Assembly: GCA_017305535.1 (NCBI GenBank)
Contig: JAFKKN010000004.1
Span: forward strand, 372,001 to 436,000
Length of the DNA stretch: 64,000 bases
DNA from: Hyphomicrobiales bacterium
GTDB lineage: Bacteria; Pseudomonadota; Alphaproteobacteria; Rhizobiales; Xanthobacteraceae
Reading direction: 5' to 3'
The position numbers and the translations under genes were made by a program. This document shows, in pieces, positions 1 through 8,466 of the stretch. Numbering within the stretch: the stretch's first letter is position 1; each line of letters starts with the position of its first letter. The notes beneath the pieces were generated by a model. The model ran no database searches, had not been told where the DNA came from, and saw only the letters and a list, made by a program, of their open reading frames with translations.

Positions 1-260
1 ATTGGACCGAGGCTGACATCTGGGCCTACACCCAGCGCGAGAACATCCCGATCATTCCGCTGTATCTCGCGAAGGACGGCAAGCGTTATCGCTCGCTCGG
101 CGATGCCGACATCACCTTCCCGGTGGAATCCAACGCCGCCAGCATCGCCGAAATTCTCGTCGAGCTGGCCGAGACGAAAGTGCCGGAACGCTCCGGCCGC
201 GCGCTGGATCACGAAACCGAAGATGCGTTCGAGCGGCTTCGCGTCGCCGGCTATCTCTAA
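1..260 (+). CDS. cysD: Sulfate adenylyltransferase subunit 2 (CysD), C-terminal part
   Basis: This is an open frame entering from the left edge (first full codon at base 3) and ending in TAA; about 85 C-terminal residues are visible. It has the CysD tail: a WTEADIW segment, then IPIIPLY, a YRSLGD stretch, and an end of the ERSGRALDHE...GYL type. CysD is the PP-loop ATP-pyrophosphatase subunit that adenylylates sulfate to APS. The CysN-CysC fusion follows 24 bp downstream on the same strand, which supports an operon. The N-terminal catalytic part lies outside the window. Confidence 0.93.
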   Translation, partial: WTEADIWAYTQRENIPIIPLYLAKDGKRYRSLGDADITFPVESNAASIAEILVELAETKVPERSGRALDHETEDAFERLRVAGYL

Positions 261-284
261 CTCTCACGACAATCGAGTCCTGCC

Positions 285-2198
285 ATGAACATGATCGTCG
301 CCAATCGTCCCGTCGCACCTGCTGCAACGTCCTCGCGTCCGCTGGTGCGCATCGTCATCGTCGGCCATGTCGACCACGGCAAATCGACCCTGATCGGCCG
401 TCTGCTGCATGAAACCGGCAGCCTGCCGGACGGCAAGTTCGAAACCCTGAAGGCCGTCAGCGAACGGCGCGGCATGCCGTTCGAATGGTCGTTCCTGCTC
501 GACTCGCTGCAAACCGAACGTGACCAGGGCATCACCATCGACACCACGCAGATCGGGTTCCGCACGCCGCATCGCGACGTGGTGCTGATCGACGCGCCCG
601 GCCATGCCGAATTTTTGCGCAACATGATTACAGGTGCGGCACAGGCCGACGCGGCGCTGCTGCTGATCGACGCGTTCGAAGGCGTGCGCGACCAGACCCG
701 CCGCCACGGCTACCTGCTGCATCTGCTCGGCGTGAAGCAGGTCGCGGTGATCGTCAACAAGATGGACCGCGTCGACTTCGGCCGGCAGCGCTTCCAGGCC
801 ATCAGCGACGAAATCTCGGCGCATCTCACCGGCCTCGGCGTGACGCCGACCGCGATCATCCCGATTTCGGCGCGCGAAGGCGACGGCGTCGGCACGGCCT
901 CACAGCGACTCGATTGGCACGACGGGCCGACCGTGATCAGCGCGATCGATCAATTCGAGCCGGCGCGCGCGCTGGAGCAATTGCCGCTGCGCTTGCCGGT
1001 GCAGGCGATCTACAAATTCGATGACCGCCGCATCGTCGCCGGCCGTATCGAGTCCGGTCATCTCGCAAGCGGCGACGAGATCGTCATCATGCCGGCCGGC
1101 AAGATCGCGAAAATCCGCTCGGTCGAAAGCTGGCCCACGACATCGCTCAGGGAGCGTCATCATGCCGGCCACGCCGTCGGCATCACGCTGGATCGCGAAC
1201 TGTTTCTGGAGCGCGGCGACATCATCGGCCATGCTAACAGCGCACCGCGCGCCACGAAGCGCCTTCGCGCGCGCATCTTCTGGCTGCATGATGAGCCGCT
1301 CGTGGCAGGCGCCGCCATTCTGGTGCGGCTCGGCACCAAGGAAAGCCGCGCCACCGTCGCCGCCATCGACAAGGCCGTCGATCCCGGCGAACTCTCGAAT
1401 GACACGAGCGCCGCGATCGCGCGCAATCACGTCGGCGAAATCGATATCGCGCTGGCGCAACCGGTGGCGTCGGACATTCACACCGACAATCCGCATACCG
1501 GCCGCCTCGTCATCGAGGTCAACGGACGCATCGCCGGCGGCGGACTGGTGATCGGCATCGACGCCGCGCACCGCGCCACGCCGATCGATATCGTACCGGT
1601 GGAATCCGCGTTGCAGCCGGACGAGCGCGCGGCGCGTTATCACCATCGCGGCGCGGTGCTGTGGTTCACTGGCCTGCCCGGCGCCGGCAAATCGACCTTG
1701 GCGCGCGCGCTGGAGCGGCGGCTGTTTCAAACCGGCGGCTCGCCGGTATTGCTTGATGGAGATACGCTGCGCGCCGGCCTCAACGGCGATCTCGGCTTCT
1801 CGGCAAAGGATCGCAGCGAGAATATCCGCCGCCTCGCCGAAGTCGCGGCGCATCTCGCGCGTAATGGTCACATCGCCATCGTCGCGGCCGTCTCGCCATC
1901 GACGGAAGATCGCGCGGCGGCGCGGCGCATCGCCGGCGACCTGTTCCGCGAAATCTATATCGCGACACCGGCCGAGGTCTGCGAGAGCCGCGATCCCAAG
2001 GGCCATTACGCCAAGGCCCGCGCCGGCAATCTCACCGGCTTCACCGGCATCGGCAATGACTACGAGGCGCCGCACGCGAGTGAGCTGACCATCGACACGT
2101 CACACCGCGCCATCGCGGACGCAACCGGCGACATCACCCGCATGCTGGCACGCACCGGCGTGCTGGTCGACACCGTCGCCGACCTCGCGGCGTCGTAA
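285..2198 (+). CDS. cysNC: Bifunctional sulfate adenylyltransferase subunit 1 / APS kinase (CysN-CysC fusion)
   Basis: This 637-aa protein joins the GTPase subunit of ATP sulfurylase to APS kinase. The N-terminal half is an EF-Tu-like GTPase: G1 GHVDHGKS at residues 27-34, G3 DAPGH at 103-107, G4 NKMD at 158-161, followed by beta-barrel domains. The C-terminal third starts near residue 455 and carries the APS kinase P-loop GLPGAGKS at 463-470. The protein would couple GTP hydrolysis to APS synthesis by CysD and then phosphorylate APS to PAPS. The ATG at 285 has no strong ribosome binding site, and the ATG two codons later is possible. Fused CysNC is common in rhizobia. The start of the next operon is 450 bp away. 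Confidence 0.95.
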   Translation: MNMIVANRPVAPAATSSRPLVRIVIVGHVDHGKSTLIGRLLHETGSLPDGKFETLKAVSERRGMPFEWSFLLDSLQTERDQGITIDTTQIGFRTPHRDVVLIDAPGHAEFLRNMITGAAQADAALLLIDAFEGVRDQTRRHGYLLHLLGVKQVAVIVNKMDRVDFGRQRFQAISDEISAHLTGLGVTPTAIIPISAREGDGVGTASQRLDWHDGPTVISAIDQFEPARALEQLPLRLPVQAIYKFDDRRIVAGRIESGHLASGDEIVIMPAGKIAKIRSVESWPTTSLRERHHAGHAVGITLDRELFLERGDIIGHANSAPRATKRLRARIFWLHDEPLVAGAAILVRLGTKESRATVAAIDKAVDPGELSNDTSAAIARNHVGEIDIALAQPVASDIHTDNPHTGRLVIEVNGRIAGGGLVIGIDAAHRATPIDIVPVESALQPDERAARYHHRGAVLWFTGLPGAGKSTLARALERRLFQTGGSPVLLDGDTLRAGLNGDLGFSAKDRSENIRRLAEVAAHLARNGHIAIVAAVSPSTEDRAAARRIAGDLFREIYIATPAEVCESRDPKGHYAKARAGNLTGFTGIGNDYEAPHASELTIDTSHRAIADATGDITRMLARTGVLVDTVADLAAS

Positions 2199-2649
2199 CG
2201 ATCTGACTTCGTCAGATCCACAAACTCACCGTCGTCCCCGCGAAGGCGGATAGCGACGCACTACGCGCTAGTCCTTATTTACGCGACATCTCAGCCGTCA
2301 TGGCCGGGCTTGTCCCGGCCATCCACGTTCTTCATGTTGAATCTCCGCAAAGACGTGGATGGCCGGAATAAATCCGGCCATGACGACGGAGAGGTCTCCG
2401 TCCGCGCAGGGACGACGATGTTCGGGTTGCAACTCCGCGCTTAGCAAATTCCCGCCGAGCCACTGAAACCCCGCCTCTTCCCACCCCGGAGCTTGATACC
2501 ACCACCCCCGGCTTGGACCTTCGGAGGGGCCTTCTCATGGGGGCGGGGGGGCGCTAAAAGGGGCGCTTAACCCGCCTCGGCATGGGCTTTTCGCGGCGTT
2601 TTGCGCCAAATATCCGCCTTTTGCCGCCGTTCTCGTGAGAAATCCCATT
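2199..2649. other. Intergenic region without a gene, upstream of glcB
   Basis: These 451 bases hold no convincing ORF. They contain a fragment of the GTCCCCGCG repeat family (2229-2251), a complete inverted repeat of the GTCATGGCCGG family (2295-2387), and a G-rich tract near 2538-2552. The promoter of glcB should lie in the last 200 bases, but no clear -35/-10 pair was recognised. Confidence 0.7.
2295..2387. repeat. Dispersed palindromic repeat, family A copy 1
   Basis: Two arms, CCGTCATGGCCGGGCTTGTC... and ...ATAAATCCGGCCATGACG, flank an ACGTTCTT/AAGACGT inner inversion, so the whole element can fold into a long cruciform or hairpin. Related copies are at 4881, 11070, 34945, 39361 and 41329, always between genes. 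Confidence 0.85.
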
Positions 2650-4809
2650 ATGAACCGTATCGACGCCCACGGACTGAAGATCGCCCCCGTCCTCCACGAT
2701 TTCATCGCCAAGGAAGCCGCGCCCGGCACGGGTGTATCCGCCGATGCGTTCTGGGCGGGACTCGCCGGCATCGTCCGCGATCTCGGGCCGAAGAACCGCG
2801 AGTTGCTCGCGGTGCGCGATACGCTGCAAGCCAAGATCGACGACTGGCATCGCGCCCACAAGGGCAAGGCGTTCGACATCGACGCCTACACCGCCTTCCT
2901 CAAGGAGATCGGCTACCTGCGTCCCGAGCCGGCGACGCAACAGGTCGAGACCGCCAATGTCGACGAGGAAATCGGCAAGATCTGCGGCCCGCAACTGGTG
3001 GTGCCGCTGACCAACGCACGCTACGCGCTCAACGCCGCCAACGCGCGCTGGGGCAGCCTGTACGATGCGTTCTACGGCACCGACGCCATCCCGCACGATC
3101 CGAGCGATACGGCCAAGGGCTACAGCAAGGCGCGCGGCGACAAGGTGATCGCCAAGGCCAAGGCATTCCTCGACGAGGCCGCGCCGCTCGCTTCCGGCAG
3201 CCATGCCGATGTTACCGGCTACAGCGTCGCGAACGGCGCGCTTGTGGCGAAGACCGCCAAGGGCGACGTCGCGCTGAAGAACCCGAAGCAGTTCGCCGGC
3301 TACCGCGGCGATGCCGCCAATCCGCAGGCCGTGCTGCTGGTCAATAACGGCCTGCACATCGAGATCGTCATCGACCGCAACTCTCCGATCGGCAAGGACG
3401 ACGCTGCCGGCGTCGCCGACGTGATCATGGAAGCCGCCGTCTCCACCATTCTCGACATGGAAGACTCGGTCGCCGCCGTCGATGCCGAGGACAAGGTGCT
3501 GGTCTATCGCAATACGCTCGGCCTGATGAGGGGCACGCTCGAAGACACCTTCGAGAAGGGCGGCAAGACCATGACGCGCGCGCTCAACGCCGACCGCGTC
3601 TACACCGGCCCCGACGGCAAGGATGTCAAGCTGCATGGTCGCAGCCTGCTGCTGATGCGCAACGTCGGCCATCACATGTTCACCGACGCCGTGCTCGATG
3701 CCGACGGCAACGAGATTCCGGAGAACCTGCTCGACGCCGCCGTCACCGGTCTGCTCGGGATGCACGACCTCAAGGGCAACGGCAAGGCGCGCAACAGCCG
3801 CACCGGCTCGATCTACATCGTCAAGCCGAAGATGCACGGGCCGGATGAAGTGAAGTTCGCCTGCGACGTGTTCGGCCGTGTCGAGCAGATGCTCGGCCTG
3901 CCCGCCAACACCATGAAGATCGGCATCATGGACGAGGAGCGCCGCACCACGGTGAACCTCAAGGCCTGCATCCAGAATGCGTCGGAACGCATCATGTTCA
4001 TCAACACCGGCTTCCTCGACCGCACCGGCGACGAGATTCATACCTCGATGGAAGCCGGCCCGATGATCCGCAAGAACGACATGAAGGCACAGCCGTGGAT
4101 TAAGGCCTACGAAGACTGGAACGTCGACATGGGCCTGCTCGACGGCCTGCCCGGTCACGCGCAAGTCGGCAAGGGCATGTGGGCCGCGCCCGACAAGATG
4201 GCCGACATGCTCGTGCAAAAGATCGGCCACCCGAAGGCCGGCGCGACCACTGCGTGGGTGCCCTCGCCGACCGCCGCGACCCTGCACGCACTGCATTATC
4301 ATCAGGTCGACGTGCATGCGCGTCAGGCCGAACTGAAGAAGGGCGGCCAGCGCGCCAAGCTGTCCGACATCCTCACCATTCCGGTGTCGCAGTCGAATTG
4401 GGCGCCGGACGACGTGCGGCAGGAGATCGACAACAACTGTCAGGGCATTCTGGGTTACGTCGTGCGCTGGATCGATCAGGGCGTCGGCTGCTCCAAGGTG
4501 CCGGACATTCATGACGTCGGCCTGATGGAAGACCGCGCGACCCTGCGCATCTCCAGCCAGCATCTCGCCAACTGGCTGCAACATGGCGTCGTCACCCGCG
4601 ATCAGGTGATGGATTCGCTCAAGCGCATGGCGGTCGTCGTCGACAAGCAGAACGCGGGCGACGCGCTCTACAAGCCGATGGCACCGAAGTTCGACGGCGT
4701 TGCCTTCCAGGCCGCGTGCGATCTGGTATTCAAGGGCCGCGAGCAGCCGAACGGCTACACGGAGTTCATCCTGACCGCGCGCCGCCGCGAAGCCAAGGCG
4801 GCGGGCTGA
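2650..4809 (+). CDS. glcB: Malate synthase G
   Basis: This 719-aa protein has the usual length for malate synthase G (about 720 aa), not the shorter isoform A. It condenses glyoxylate with acetyl-CoA to malate in the glyoxylate shunt. Recognisable blocks are the N-terminal [18 protein letters not shown], the glyoxylate/Mg-binding [14 protein letters not shown] region, [14 protein letters not shown], and [16 protein letters not shown]; the C-terminal domain includes [21 protein letters not shown]-type sequence. The ATG at 2650 is chosen over an in-frame codon 15 bp upstream because the family starts with MNRID. No isocitrate lyase gene is nearby. A strong terminator follows. Confidence 0.96.
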   Translation: MNRIDAHGLKIAPVLHDFIAKEAAPGTGVSADAFWAGLAGIVRDLGPKNRELLAVRDTLQAKIDDWHRAHKGKAFDIDAYTAFLKEIGYLRPEPATQQVETANVDEEIGKICGPQLVVPLTNARYALNAANARWGSLYDAFYGTDAIPHDPSDTAKGYSKARGDKVIAKAKAFLDEAAPLASGSHADVTGYSVANGALVAKTAKGDVALKNPKQFAGYRGDAANPQAVLLVNNGLHIEIVIDRNSPIGKDDAAGVADVIMEAAVSTILDMEDSVAAVDAEDKVLVYRNTLGLMRGTLEDTFEKGGKTMTRALNADRVYTGPDGKDVKLHGRSLLLMRNVGHHMFTDAVLDADGNEIPENLLDAAVTGLLGMHDLKGNGKARNSRTGSIYIVKPKMHGPDEVKFACDVFGRVEQMLGLPANTMKIGIMDEERRTTVNLKACIQNASERIMFINTGFLDRTGDEIHTSMEAGPMIRKNDMKAQPWIKAYEDWNVDMGLLDGLPGHAQVGKGMWAAPDKMADMLVQKIGHPKAGATTAWVPSPTAATLHALHYHQVDVHARQAELKKGGQRAKLSDILTIPVSQSNWAPDDVRQEIDNNCQGILGYVVRWIDQGVGCSKVPDIHDVGLMEDRATLRISSQHLANWLQHGVVTRDQVMDSLKRMAVVVDKQNAGDALYKPMAPKFDGVAFQAACDLVFKGREQPNGYTEFILTARRREAKAAG

Positions 4810-4831
4810 TTAGCAGCACCGTTTGATCATC

Positions 4832-4863
4832 AAAAGCCCCGGCTAGCGCCGGGGCTTTTTTGT
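4832..4863 (+). terminator. Rho-independent terminator of glcB
   Basis: The sequence AAAAGCCCCGGC-TAGC-GCCGGGGC is followed by TTTTTTT. The GC stem starts 22 bp after the malate synthase stop codon. Confidence 0.93.
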
Positions 4864-4880
4864 TGCCGGTGTTTTCTCGG

Positions 4881-4990
4881 ATCGTCATGGCTAGGCATAG
4901 CTTCGCTCGCCTATGTCCCGGCCATCCAAGTACTCATCAAGCTAAGCTATCGAAGACGTGGATGCCCGGGACAAGCCCGGGCATGACGAT
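4881..4990. repeat. Dispersed palindromic repeat, family A copy 2
   Basis: The element has ATCGTCATGG at the left and GGGCATGACGAT at the right, with GGCCATCCAAG/AGACGTGGATG inner arms. The left arm carries an inserted imperfect stretch (GCTAGGCATAGCTTCGC), also seen in copy 4 near 35030, so two subtypes exist. Confidence 0.8.
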
Positions 4991-5009
4991 CTCTTGCAAA
5001 CCTATCGTT

Positions 5010-5093
5010 CGTCATTGCGAGCAAAGCGAAGCAACCCAGAAAACCATGAAGCAAGAGCTGGATTGCTTCGTCGCTTACGCTCCTCGCAACGGC
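5010..5093. repeat. Dispersed repeat, family C copy 1 (CGTCATTGCGAG type)
   Basis: It opens with CGTCATTGCGAGCAAAGCGA and closes with the complementary GGATTGCTTCG...CTCGCAACG arm. The second copy is at 34096-34178. Confidence 0.75.
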
Positions 5094-5099
5094 GACCAG

Positions 5100-5255
5100 C
5101 TAAAACACCGCGAGATATTTCAGCAGCGACACGATGCCGATGATGATGACGATGACGCGCGCGATCTGCTTGGCGCGTCCGTCGATCGGCAGCATGCCGA
5201 TGAGATAGAGCACAAGGATAACGACAAGAAAGGTAATCAGAATACCGATCAGCAT
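5100..5255 (-). CDS. Small two-helix membrane protein, Thivi_2564-like
   Basis: This is a 51-aa ORF. It has a hydrophobic helix (MLIGILITFLVVILVLYLIG), a short polar loop (MLPIDGRAKQIAR) and a second helix (VIVIIIGIVSLLKYL). The loop and second helix match what I remember of the Thivi_2564 family of small membrane proteins, whose function is unknown to me. A ribosome binding site (AAGG, 7 nt upstream) precedes the ATG. An EcfG-type promoter (5335-5359) lies about 80 bp upstream, so the gene should belong to the general stress regulon. It is convergent with no known partner; repeats lie downstream. Confidence 0.85.
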   Translation of the reverse strand: MLIGILITFLVVILVLYLIGMLPIDGRAKQIARVIVIIIGIVSLLKYLAVF

Positions 5256-5334
5256 GAAGGCACCTTCAGGTCATGGAATAACTGCGTCGAGGCGATCATC
5301 CGCAACGTTTGCCGTGCGGATGACGTGACGAACC

Positions 5335-5359
5335 AACGCGCGTGACCGAAACGGGTTCC
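5335..5359 (-). promoter_or_regulatory. EcfG (general stress sigma factor) promoter for the 51-aa membrane protein
   Basis: On the minus strand, GGAAC (5359-5355), 16 nt, then CGTT (5338-5335): a full match to the EcfG consensus GGAAC-N16/17-CGTT known from Bradyrhizobium and Methylobacterium. It points to the gene starting at 5255. Confidence 0.8.
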
Positions 5360-5428
5360 AACGACCGGAACTGCGAACAACTTCCAGCAATGTCTGCTGA
5401 ACGAGCAACGCTGTTCGTTCGTGCGTCG

Positions 5429-6079
5429 CTACTCCGACGCCACGATCGGCCCACGCGCGTAGCGCGCGATCACCGCAGGCGATGCCGGCGAGAAGTTCAA
5501 CGACGCGCCGCGACGATCCTTGGCACCGGCGACGACAAGGCCGTCTTCGCCAGCAACGATGTCGCCCTTGCGCAAGGTCGGATCGTTCTTGATGTCGACC
5601 TTGGCGAGGCCGAACGTATCCTTGCCGTTGCAGGTGCAGCCGGAGACGATTTCATTACGATAGCGGAAGGCGTTCGGCATCGACGCGTAGCTCTTGCCGC
5701 TCTCGGCCGCCGCATGATCGATGCTGGAGCCGTAAAATACCCTGGTCTCGCTGGCGGGACAGAGTTCGTTACACGAGGTCGCGCGGCTTTGCCCTGCGGG
5801 CGATGCCAGCGGGAAATAGCGACCGTCGCAAGTCCGCACGCAGAATGCCTGTCGTCCGCCGCCGGAAGCCGAGCGCTGGCGATGCGCTGACGGCGGTCCC
5901 GCCTCGCCGCTTCCGAACGGGAAGAACGACGGCGGCGGCGACGGCTGGCCCATCATGCCGCCGAACAACGTCGAGAAGAAATCATTGGCCCGTACCGGAC
6001 CCACTGCCAAGGTGGACGCAACGAGAATGGTCGCAACGATCGTACCGCGAACCGTCGACCTGCTGGCAGGTGTGCTCAT
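5429..6079 (-). CDS. DUF2865 domain secreted protein
   Basis: This 216-aa protein is predicted to be exported. It has an N-terminal signal peptide (MSTPASRSTVRGTIVATILV, ending near VGPVRA-ND), a Pro/Ser-rich linker, then a cysteine-containing domain (FCVRTCDGRYFPL, SCNELCPASETRVFYG, SGCTCNGKDTFGL) typical of DUF2865. Function is unknown; the paired cysteines suggest disulfides in the periplasm. The ATG at 6079 is chosen because it begins directly at the signal peptide; the open frame extends 40 codons further without similarity. An EcfG-type promoter lies upstream at 6169-6194, divergent from the next stress promoter. Confidence 0.88.
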   Translation of the reverse strand: MSTPASRSTVRGTIVATILVASTLAVGPVRANDFFSTLFGGMMGQPSPPPSFFPFGSGEAGPPSAHRQRSASGGGRQAFCVRTCDGRYFPLASPAGQSRATSCNELCPASETRVFYGSSIDHAAAESGKSYASMPNAFRYRNEIVSGCTCNGKDTFGLAKVDIKNDPTLRKGDIVAGEDGLVVAGAKDRRGASLNFSPASPAVIARYARGPIVASE

Positions 6080-6168
6080 GACGTACTCCACGCTTGATCC
6101 TTGAACGGCACCGGACAATGAGACGCGGATTATCCGTGAAAGTTCATCGCATCGTCCGACTGCCGGCC

Positions 6169-6194
6169 AACGCGCGCTGGTGTGTTCGGGTTCC
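6169..6194 (-). promoter_or_regulatory. EcfG-type promoter for the DUF2865 gene
   Basis: On the minus strand, GGAAC (6194-6190), 17 nt, then CGTT (6172-6169). The leader to the ATG at 6079 is about 90 nt. It forms a divergent pair with the promoter at 6219-6243. Confidence 0.75.
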
Positions 6195-6218
6195 GGCATG
6201 GCGCGACGAACGAACCAT

Positions 6219-6243
6219 GGAACTTTCGGATCGCGTTCTCGTT
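6219..6243 (+). promoter_or_regulatory. EcfG-type promoter for the DUF3309 gene
   Basis: GGAAC (6219-6223), 16 nt, then CGTT (6240-6243), about 68 bp before the ATG of the DUF3309 protein. Confidence 0.8.
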
Positions 6244-6310
6244 ACCCGGCATGCGGCCGGTCTCGAGTCCCTGACCGATCGGGCATCCGCCGCTTTGCGA
6301 GGGCGTTCAC

Positions 6311-6469
6311 ATGTCACTCGGCACCATTCTGATCATCCTCCTCATCCTGATCCTGCTCGGCGTTTTTCCAAGCTGGGGTTACAGCCGCGGATGGGGTTAC
6401 GGCCCCTCCGGCATCGTCGGTACCATTCTGGTGATCGTGCTGGTGCTGCTGCTGCTCGGCCAGATCTAA
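6311..6469 (+). CDS. DUF3309 family small membrane protein
   Basis: This 52-aa protein has two hydrophobic helices (MSLGTILIILLILILLGVF and GIVGTILVIVLVLLLLGQI) joined by a loop rich in Trp, Tyr and Gly (PSWGYSRGWGYGPS), the hallmark of DUF3309. It is likely an inner membrane protein of unknown function. GAGGG seven bases before the ATG is a good ribosome binding site. The EcfG-type promoter upstream and the stress-linked neighbours suggest expression in the general stress response. The next gene has its own promoter. Confidence 0.9.
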   Translation: MSLGTILIILLILILLGVFPSWGYSRGWGYGPSGIVGTILVIVLVLLLLGQI

Positions 6470-6527
6470 CCTCCTGTGAGCGCGGGGATCGGGCCGCCCG
6501 CCATGCGTCGCGCAGTCTCTCCGCAAT

Positions 6528-6553
6528 GGAACTTTGTATCGACGGGCGACGTT
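6528..6553 (+). promoter_or_regulatory. EcfG-type promoter for the DUF883 gene
   Basis: GGAAC (6528-6532), 17 nt, then CGTT (6550-6553), 33 bp before the ATG at 6587. A clear AAGGAG ribosome binding site lies in between. Confidence 0.8.
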
Positions 6554-6586
6554 GTCGTGCAGTCGTATCACCCCAAGGAGAGTTGA

Positions 6587-6934
6587 ATGGCGAGCAGCGA
6601 TGCCGACAAGGGCCTGTCCGAGCGCTTTGAAAAAGATCTGGCCGCGGTAAAAAAGGACATCACTCAATTGTCCGAGCGGATCGCGGATGCGCTCAATGCC
6701 GTATCGGGCGAAGCGACCAAGCAGGCACGGCGCGGTTATCGCCAGGCGCGCCGCAATGTCGATGCGGCTCTGTCAGACGTACAGGAACGCGGCAGCGCTG
6801 CCATGGAAGCCGCGCAGGATGCCGCCAACTCCCTCGAGGAAACGCTGGAAGATGCGATCCGCGAACGGCCGGTCGCGGCCATTGCCGTCGCGCTTGGCCT
6901 TGGCTTTCTGATCGGTGTGACGTGGCGCAGATAG
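6587..6934 (+). CDS. DUF883 (ElaB/YqjD-like) membrane-anchored protein
   Basis: This 115-aa protein has a long amphipathic, probably coiled-coil body (residues 1-90, rich in Ala, Glu, Arg and Lys) and a C-terminal membrane anchor (RERPVAAIAVALGLGFLIGVTWRR). The layout, including the RERP(V/L) motif before the helix, is that of the DUF883/YqjD/ElaB family. E. coli YqjD is a ribosome-associated inner membrane protein made in stationary phase; a similar role here is inference. Start: AAGGAG six bases before the ATG. An EcfG-type promoter precedes it and a terminator follows at 7032. Confidence 0.9.
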   Translation: MASSDADKGLSERFEKDLAAVKKDITQLSERIADALNAVSGEATKQARRGYRQARRNVDAALSDVQERGSAAMEAAQDAANSLEETLEDAIRERPVAAIAVALGLGFLIGVTWRR

Positions 6935-7031
6935 ATTTGGCGCAGATAGATTTGGCGCGGATCAATTTGACAGCGGTGAGCCGCGCCACCAACGCGGTCC
7001 GGAGCCGCAGGGCATCCTGTCCGCTTGCCCG

Positions 7032-7065
7032 GCCGCGCCAACGGAGACGAGGCGCGGCGTTTTTG
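7032..7065 (+). terminator. Rho-independent terminator after the DUF883 gene
   Basis: An 8-bp perfect stem (GCCGCGCC at 7032-7039, GGCGCGGC at 7051-7058) with an 11-nt loop is followed by GTTTTTGTT. Confidence 0.75.
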
Positions 7066-7106
7066 TTGCGGCGGTCTTATTTGTAAAAACGTTTTCGGGG
7101 CAAGGC

Positions 7107-7556
7107 ATGTTTCAGAGATGGATCGACGATTTCAAAACGAACACCAGCACAACGCTGCGTCTTTCCGCCCTCGTCGTGGTCAATATTGTCGCCCTGGTGA
7201 TCGCGCTGATCTTCCTGTGCGCGGCCGGCTTCATCTACATTTCGCGGGAATATGGATCGATCACCGCATGTCTCGCGGGCGCGGGACTCTTCCTGGTCGC
7301 AGCCCTCGTCGTGCTGGGGATCCACGGCGAGCAGAAACGCCGTGCGGAAGTCCGTCGCAAGGAAGCCGCCAAGCGCGCCTCGCAAAGCATTCTCTCCGAC
7401 CCTGCGCTGCTGGCGACCGGCCTGCAACTGGCGCGCGTCATCGGCATCAAACGATTACTTCCGGTCATCGTGTTGGGTGGACTGGCGCTCGGCCTGATGG
7501 CGGCGCGGCGCGACAGCGCTACGGATGACGAGGCCGACGACGCCGCGGATTCCTAA
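7107..7556 (+). CDS. Phage holin-like (holin superfamily III / DUF1469-type) membrane protein
   Basis: This 149-aa protein has two adjacent transmembrane helices (LSALVVVNIVALVIALIFLC and ITACLAGAGLFLVAALVVLG), a basic stretch (HGEQKRRAEVRRKEAAKRA), a third short hydrophobic segment (LLPVIVLGGLALGLMAARR) and an acidic tail (DDEADDAADS). The two-helix-plus-basic pattern resembles the putative holin-X/DUF1469 proteins that often sit beside DUF883 genes; this is family-style recognition, not a proven homology. I see no GGAAC promoter directly upstream, so it may have its own promoter in 7066-7106. Despite the name there is no phage context. Confidence 0.75.
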   Translation: MFQRWIDDFKTNTSTTLRLSALVVVNIVALVIALIFLCAAGFIYISREYGSITACLAGAGLFLVAALVVLGIHGEQKRRAEVRRKEAAKRASQSILSDPALLATGLQLARVIGIKRLLPVIVLGGLALGLMAARRDSATDDEADDAADS

Positions 7557-7683
7557 AAACCAATTCCCAGATATTCCAGTCGGCGAGGATCGCCGAGACT
7601 TAAACGACTTCGGAGCCGTCTCCGCGCAGGCGGGAACCGACTCCGAGTGTGCGGCATCCAAACGCGAATTTCCGCTCGGGCTC

Positions 7684-8115
7684 TCAGGTAATACAACGGC
7701 CCGGCGCAAGCTGCTTGGCTACTTCAGTCAACAGACTGACAACCGGCTCGCAGGCTGCGCGAGGTCTGGCAGACTTGCCACCTGGCTGGAGCTGGGTCGC
7801 GGGCTTTGCATTCATCCGACGATCCGGCTTCTGGCTGACGACCCGCACCAGCACCGATGTGCCGCTCATACCGCTCGGCTGGATCGAGAAGGTTTGCGAG
7901 GCGACGCCAGTACGGGCGACCGGCGCGCGATCGGACTTGCCCGAGCGCTCGACGGCGTTGGCCTGATCGCTGACGGATACCGGCGCATTCGCGATGGCCA
8001 CCACCGACGGCCGCACCAGCCAGGCCGGCAATTCACCACCCATTGCGAAAGGCGCGGCAACGACCGTCAGCGCCGCTGCAACAACCGCTCTCTGGATTGA
8101 AAACATCTGAGACAT
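7684..8115 (-). CDS. Hypothetical exported protein
   Basis: This 143-aa protein of unknown function has a signal peptide (MSQMFSIQRAVVAAALTVVA, cleavage likely near APFAMG) and a C-terminal ACEPVVSLLTEVAKQLAPGRCIT segment with two cysteines that could form a disulfide. Short exported proteins ending in this kind of Cys-...-PGRC motif are frequent in Bradyrhizobium. The ATG at 8115 is preferred over a GTG at 8127 because GAGG lies seven bases before it. No GGAAC promoter is seen. Confidence 0.7.
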   Translation of the reverse strand: MSQMFSIQRAVVAAALTVVAAPFAMGGELPAWLVRPSVVAIANAPVSVSDQANAVERSGKSDRAPVARTGVASQTFSIQPSGMSGTSVLVRVVSQKPDRRMNAKPATQLQPGGKSARPRAACEPVVSLLTEVAKQLAPGRCIT

Positions 8116-8466
8116 CACGCGCCTCACTGCTTCGCCAACAGCTCCCCCGAAGGGTCACGAACATTGGTCACAACGCGCGACGAAAGGTTCAGTTCACCTC
8201 GCGGCTTCACGTAAGTGTGTCAGTTTGCAGGCGAGGGGCAGGAACCGACGGGACGTCCGCCCATCCATATACCGTCGATCATCCCCTGCCCTATAGGACC
8301 GACAATGCGGGGCGCAGCCGTGGTGATGCCGGCCGCGTCCCGTTCTTTTTTGCGATAACCGCCACTTTCGACAGCGGCACCAGGCAAAAAGCGACTGCCC
8401 GCGCGAGCCGGGCGCTCGCGCGGGCAGTCATGTCTCAGTGATTCAGTTACTTTCGATCGCGTTAGA
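8116..8466. other. Intergenic region downstream of phyR
   Basis: These 351 bases carry no convincing gene. They include the promoter region of the exported protein starting at 8115 and the phyR terminator at 8386-8429. Confidence 0.6.
8386..8429 (-). terminator. Terminator of phyR
   Basis: The 15-bp perfect stem GACTGCCCGCGCGAG (8393-8407) / CTCGCGCGGGCAGTC (8415-8429) has a 7-nt loop. On the minus strand it is followed by GCTTTTTG, downstream of the phyR stop. Confidence 0.9.

Noticed and set aside
2554-4584. A 676-codon open frame antisense to malate synthase.
   Set aside because: It is a codon-bias shadow of glcB in a GC-rich genome, with no recognisable domain. The same holds for other long antisense frames over secA, cobT, lysC and katG.
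7107-7556. Holin-like protein considered as a sign of a prophage.
   Set aside because: No phage structural, lysis or integrase genes lie nearby; such proteins are common with DUF883 genes in free-living alphaproteobacteria.
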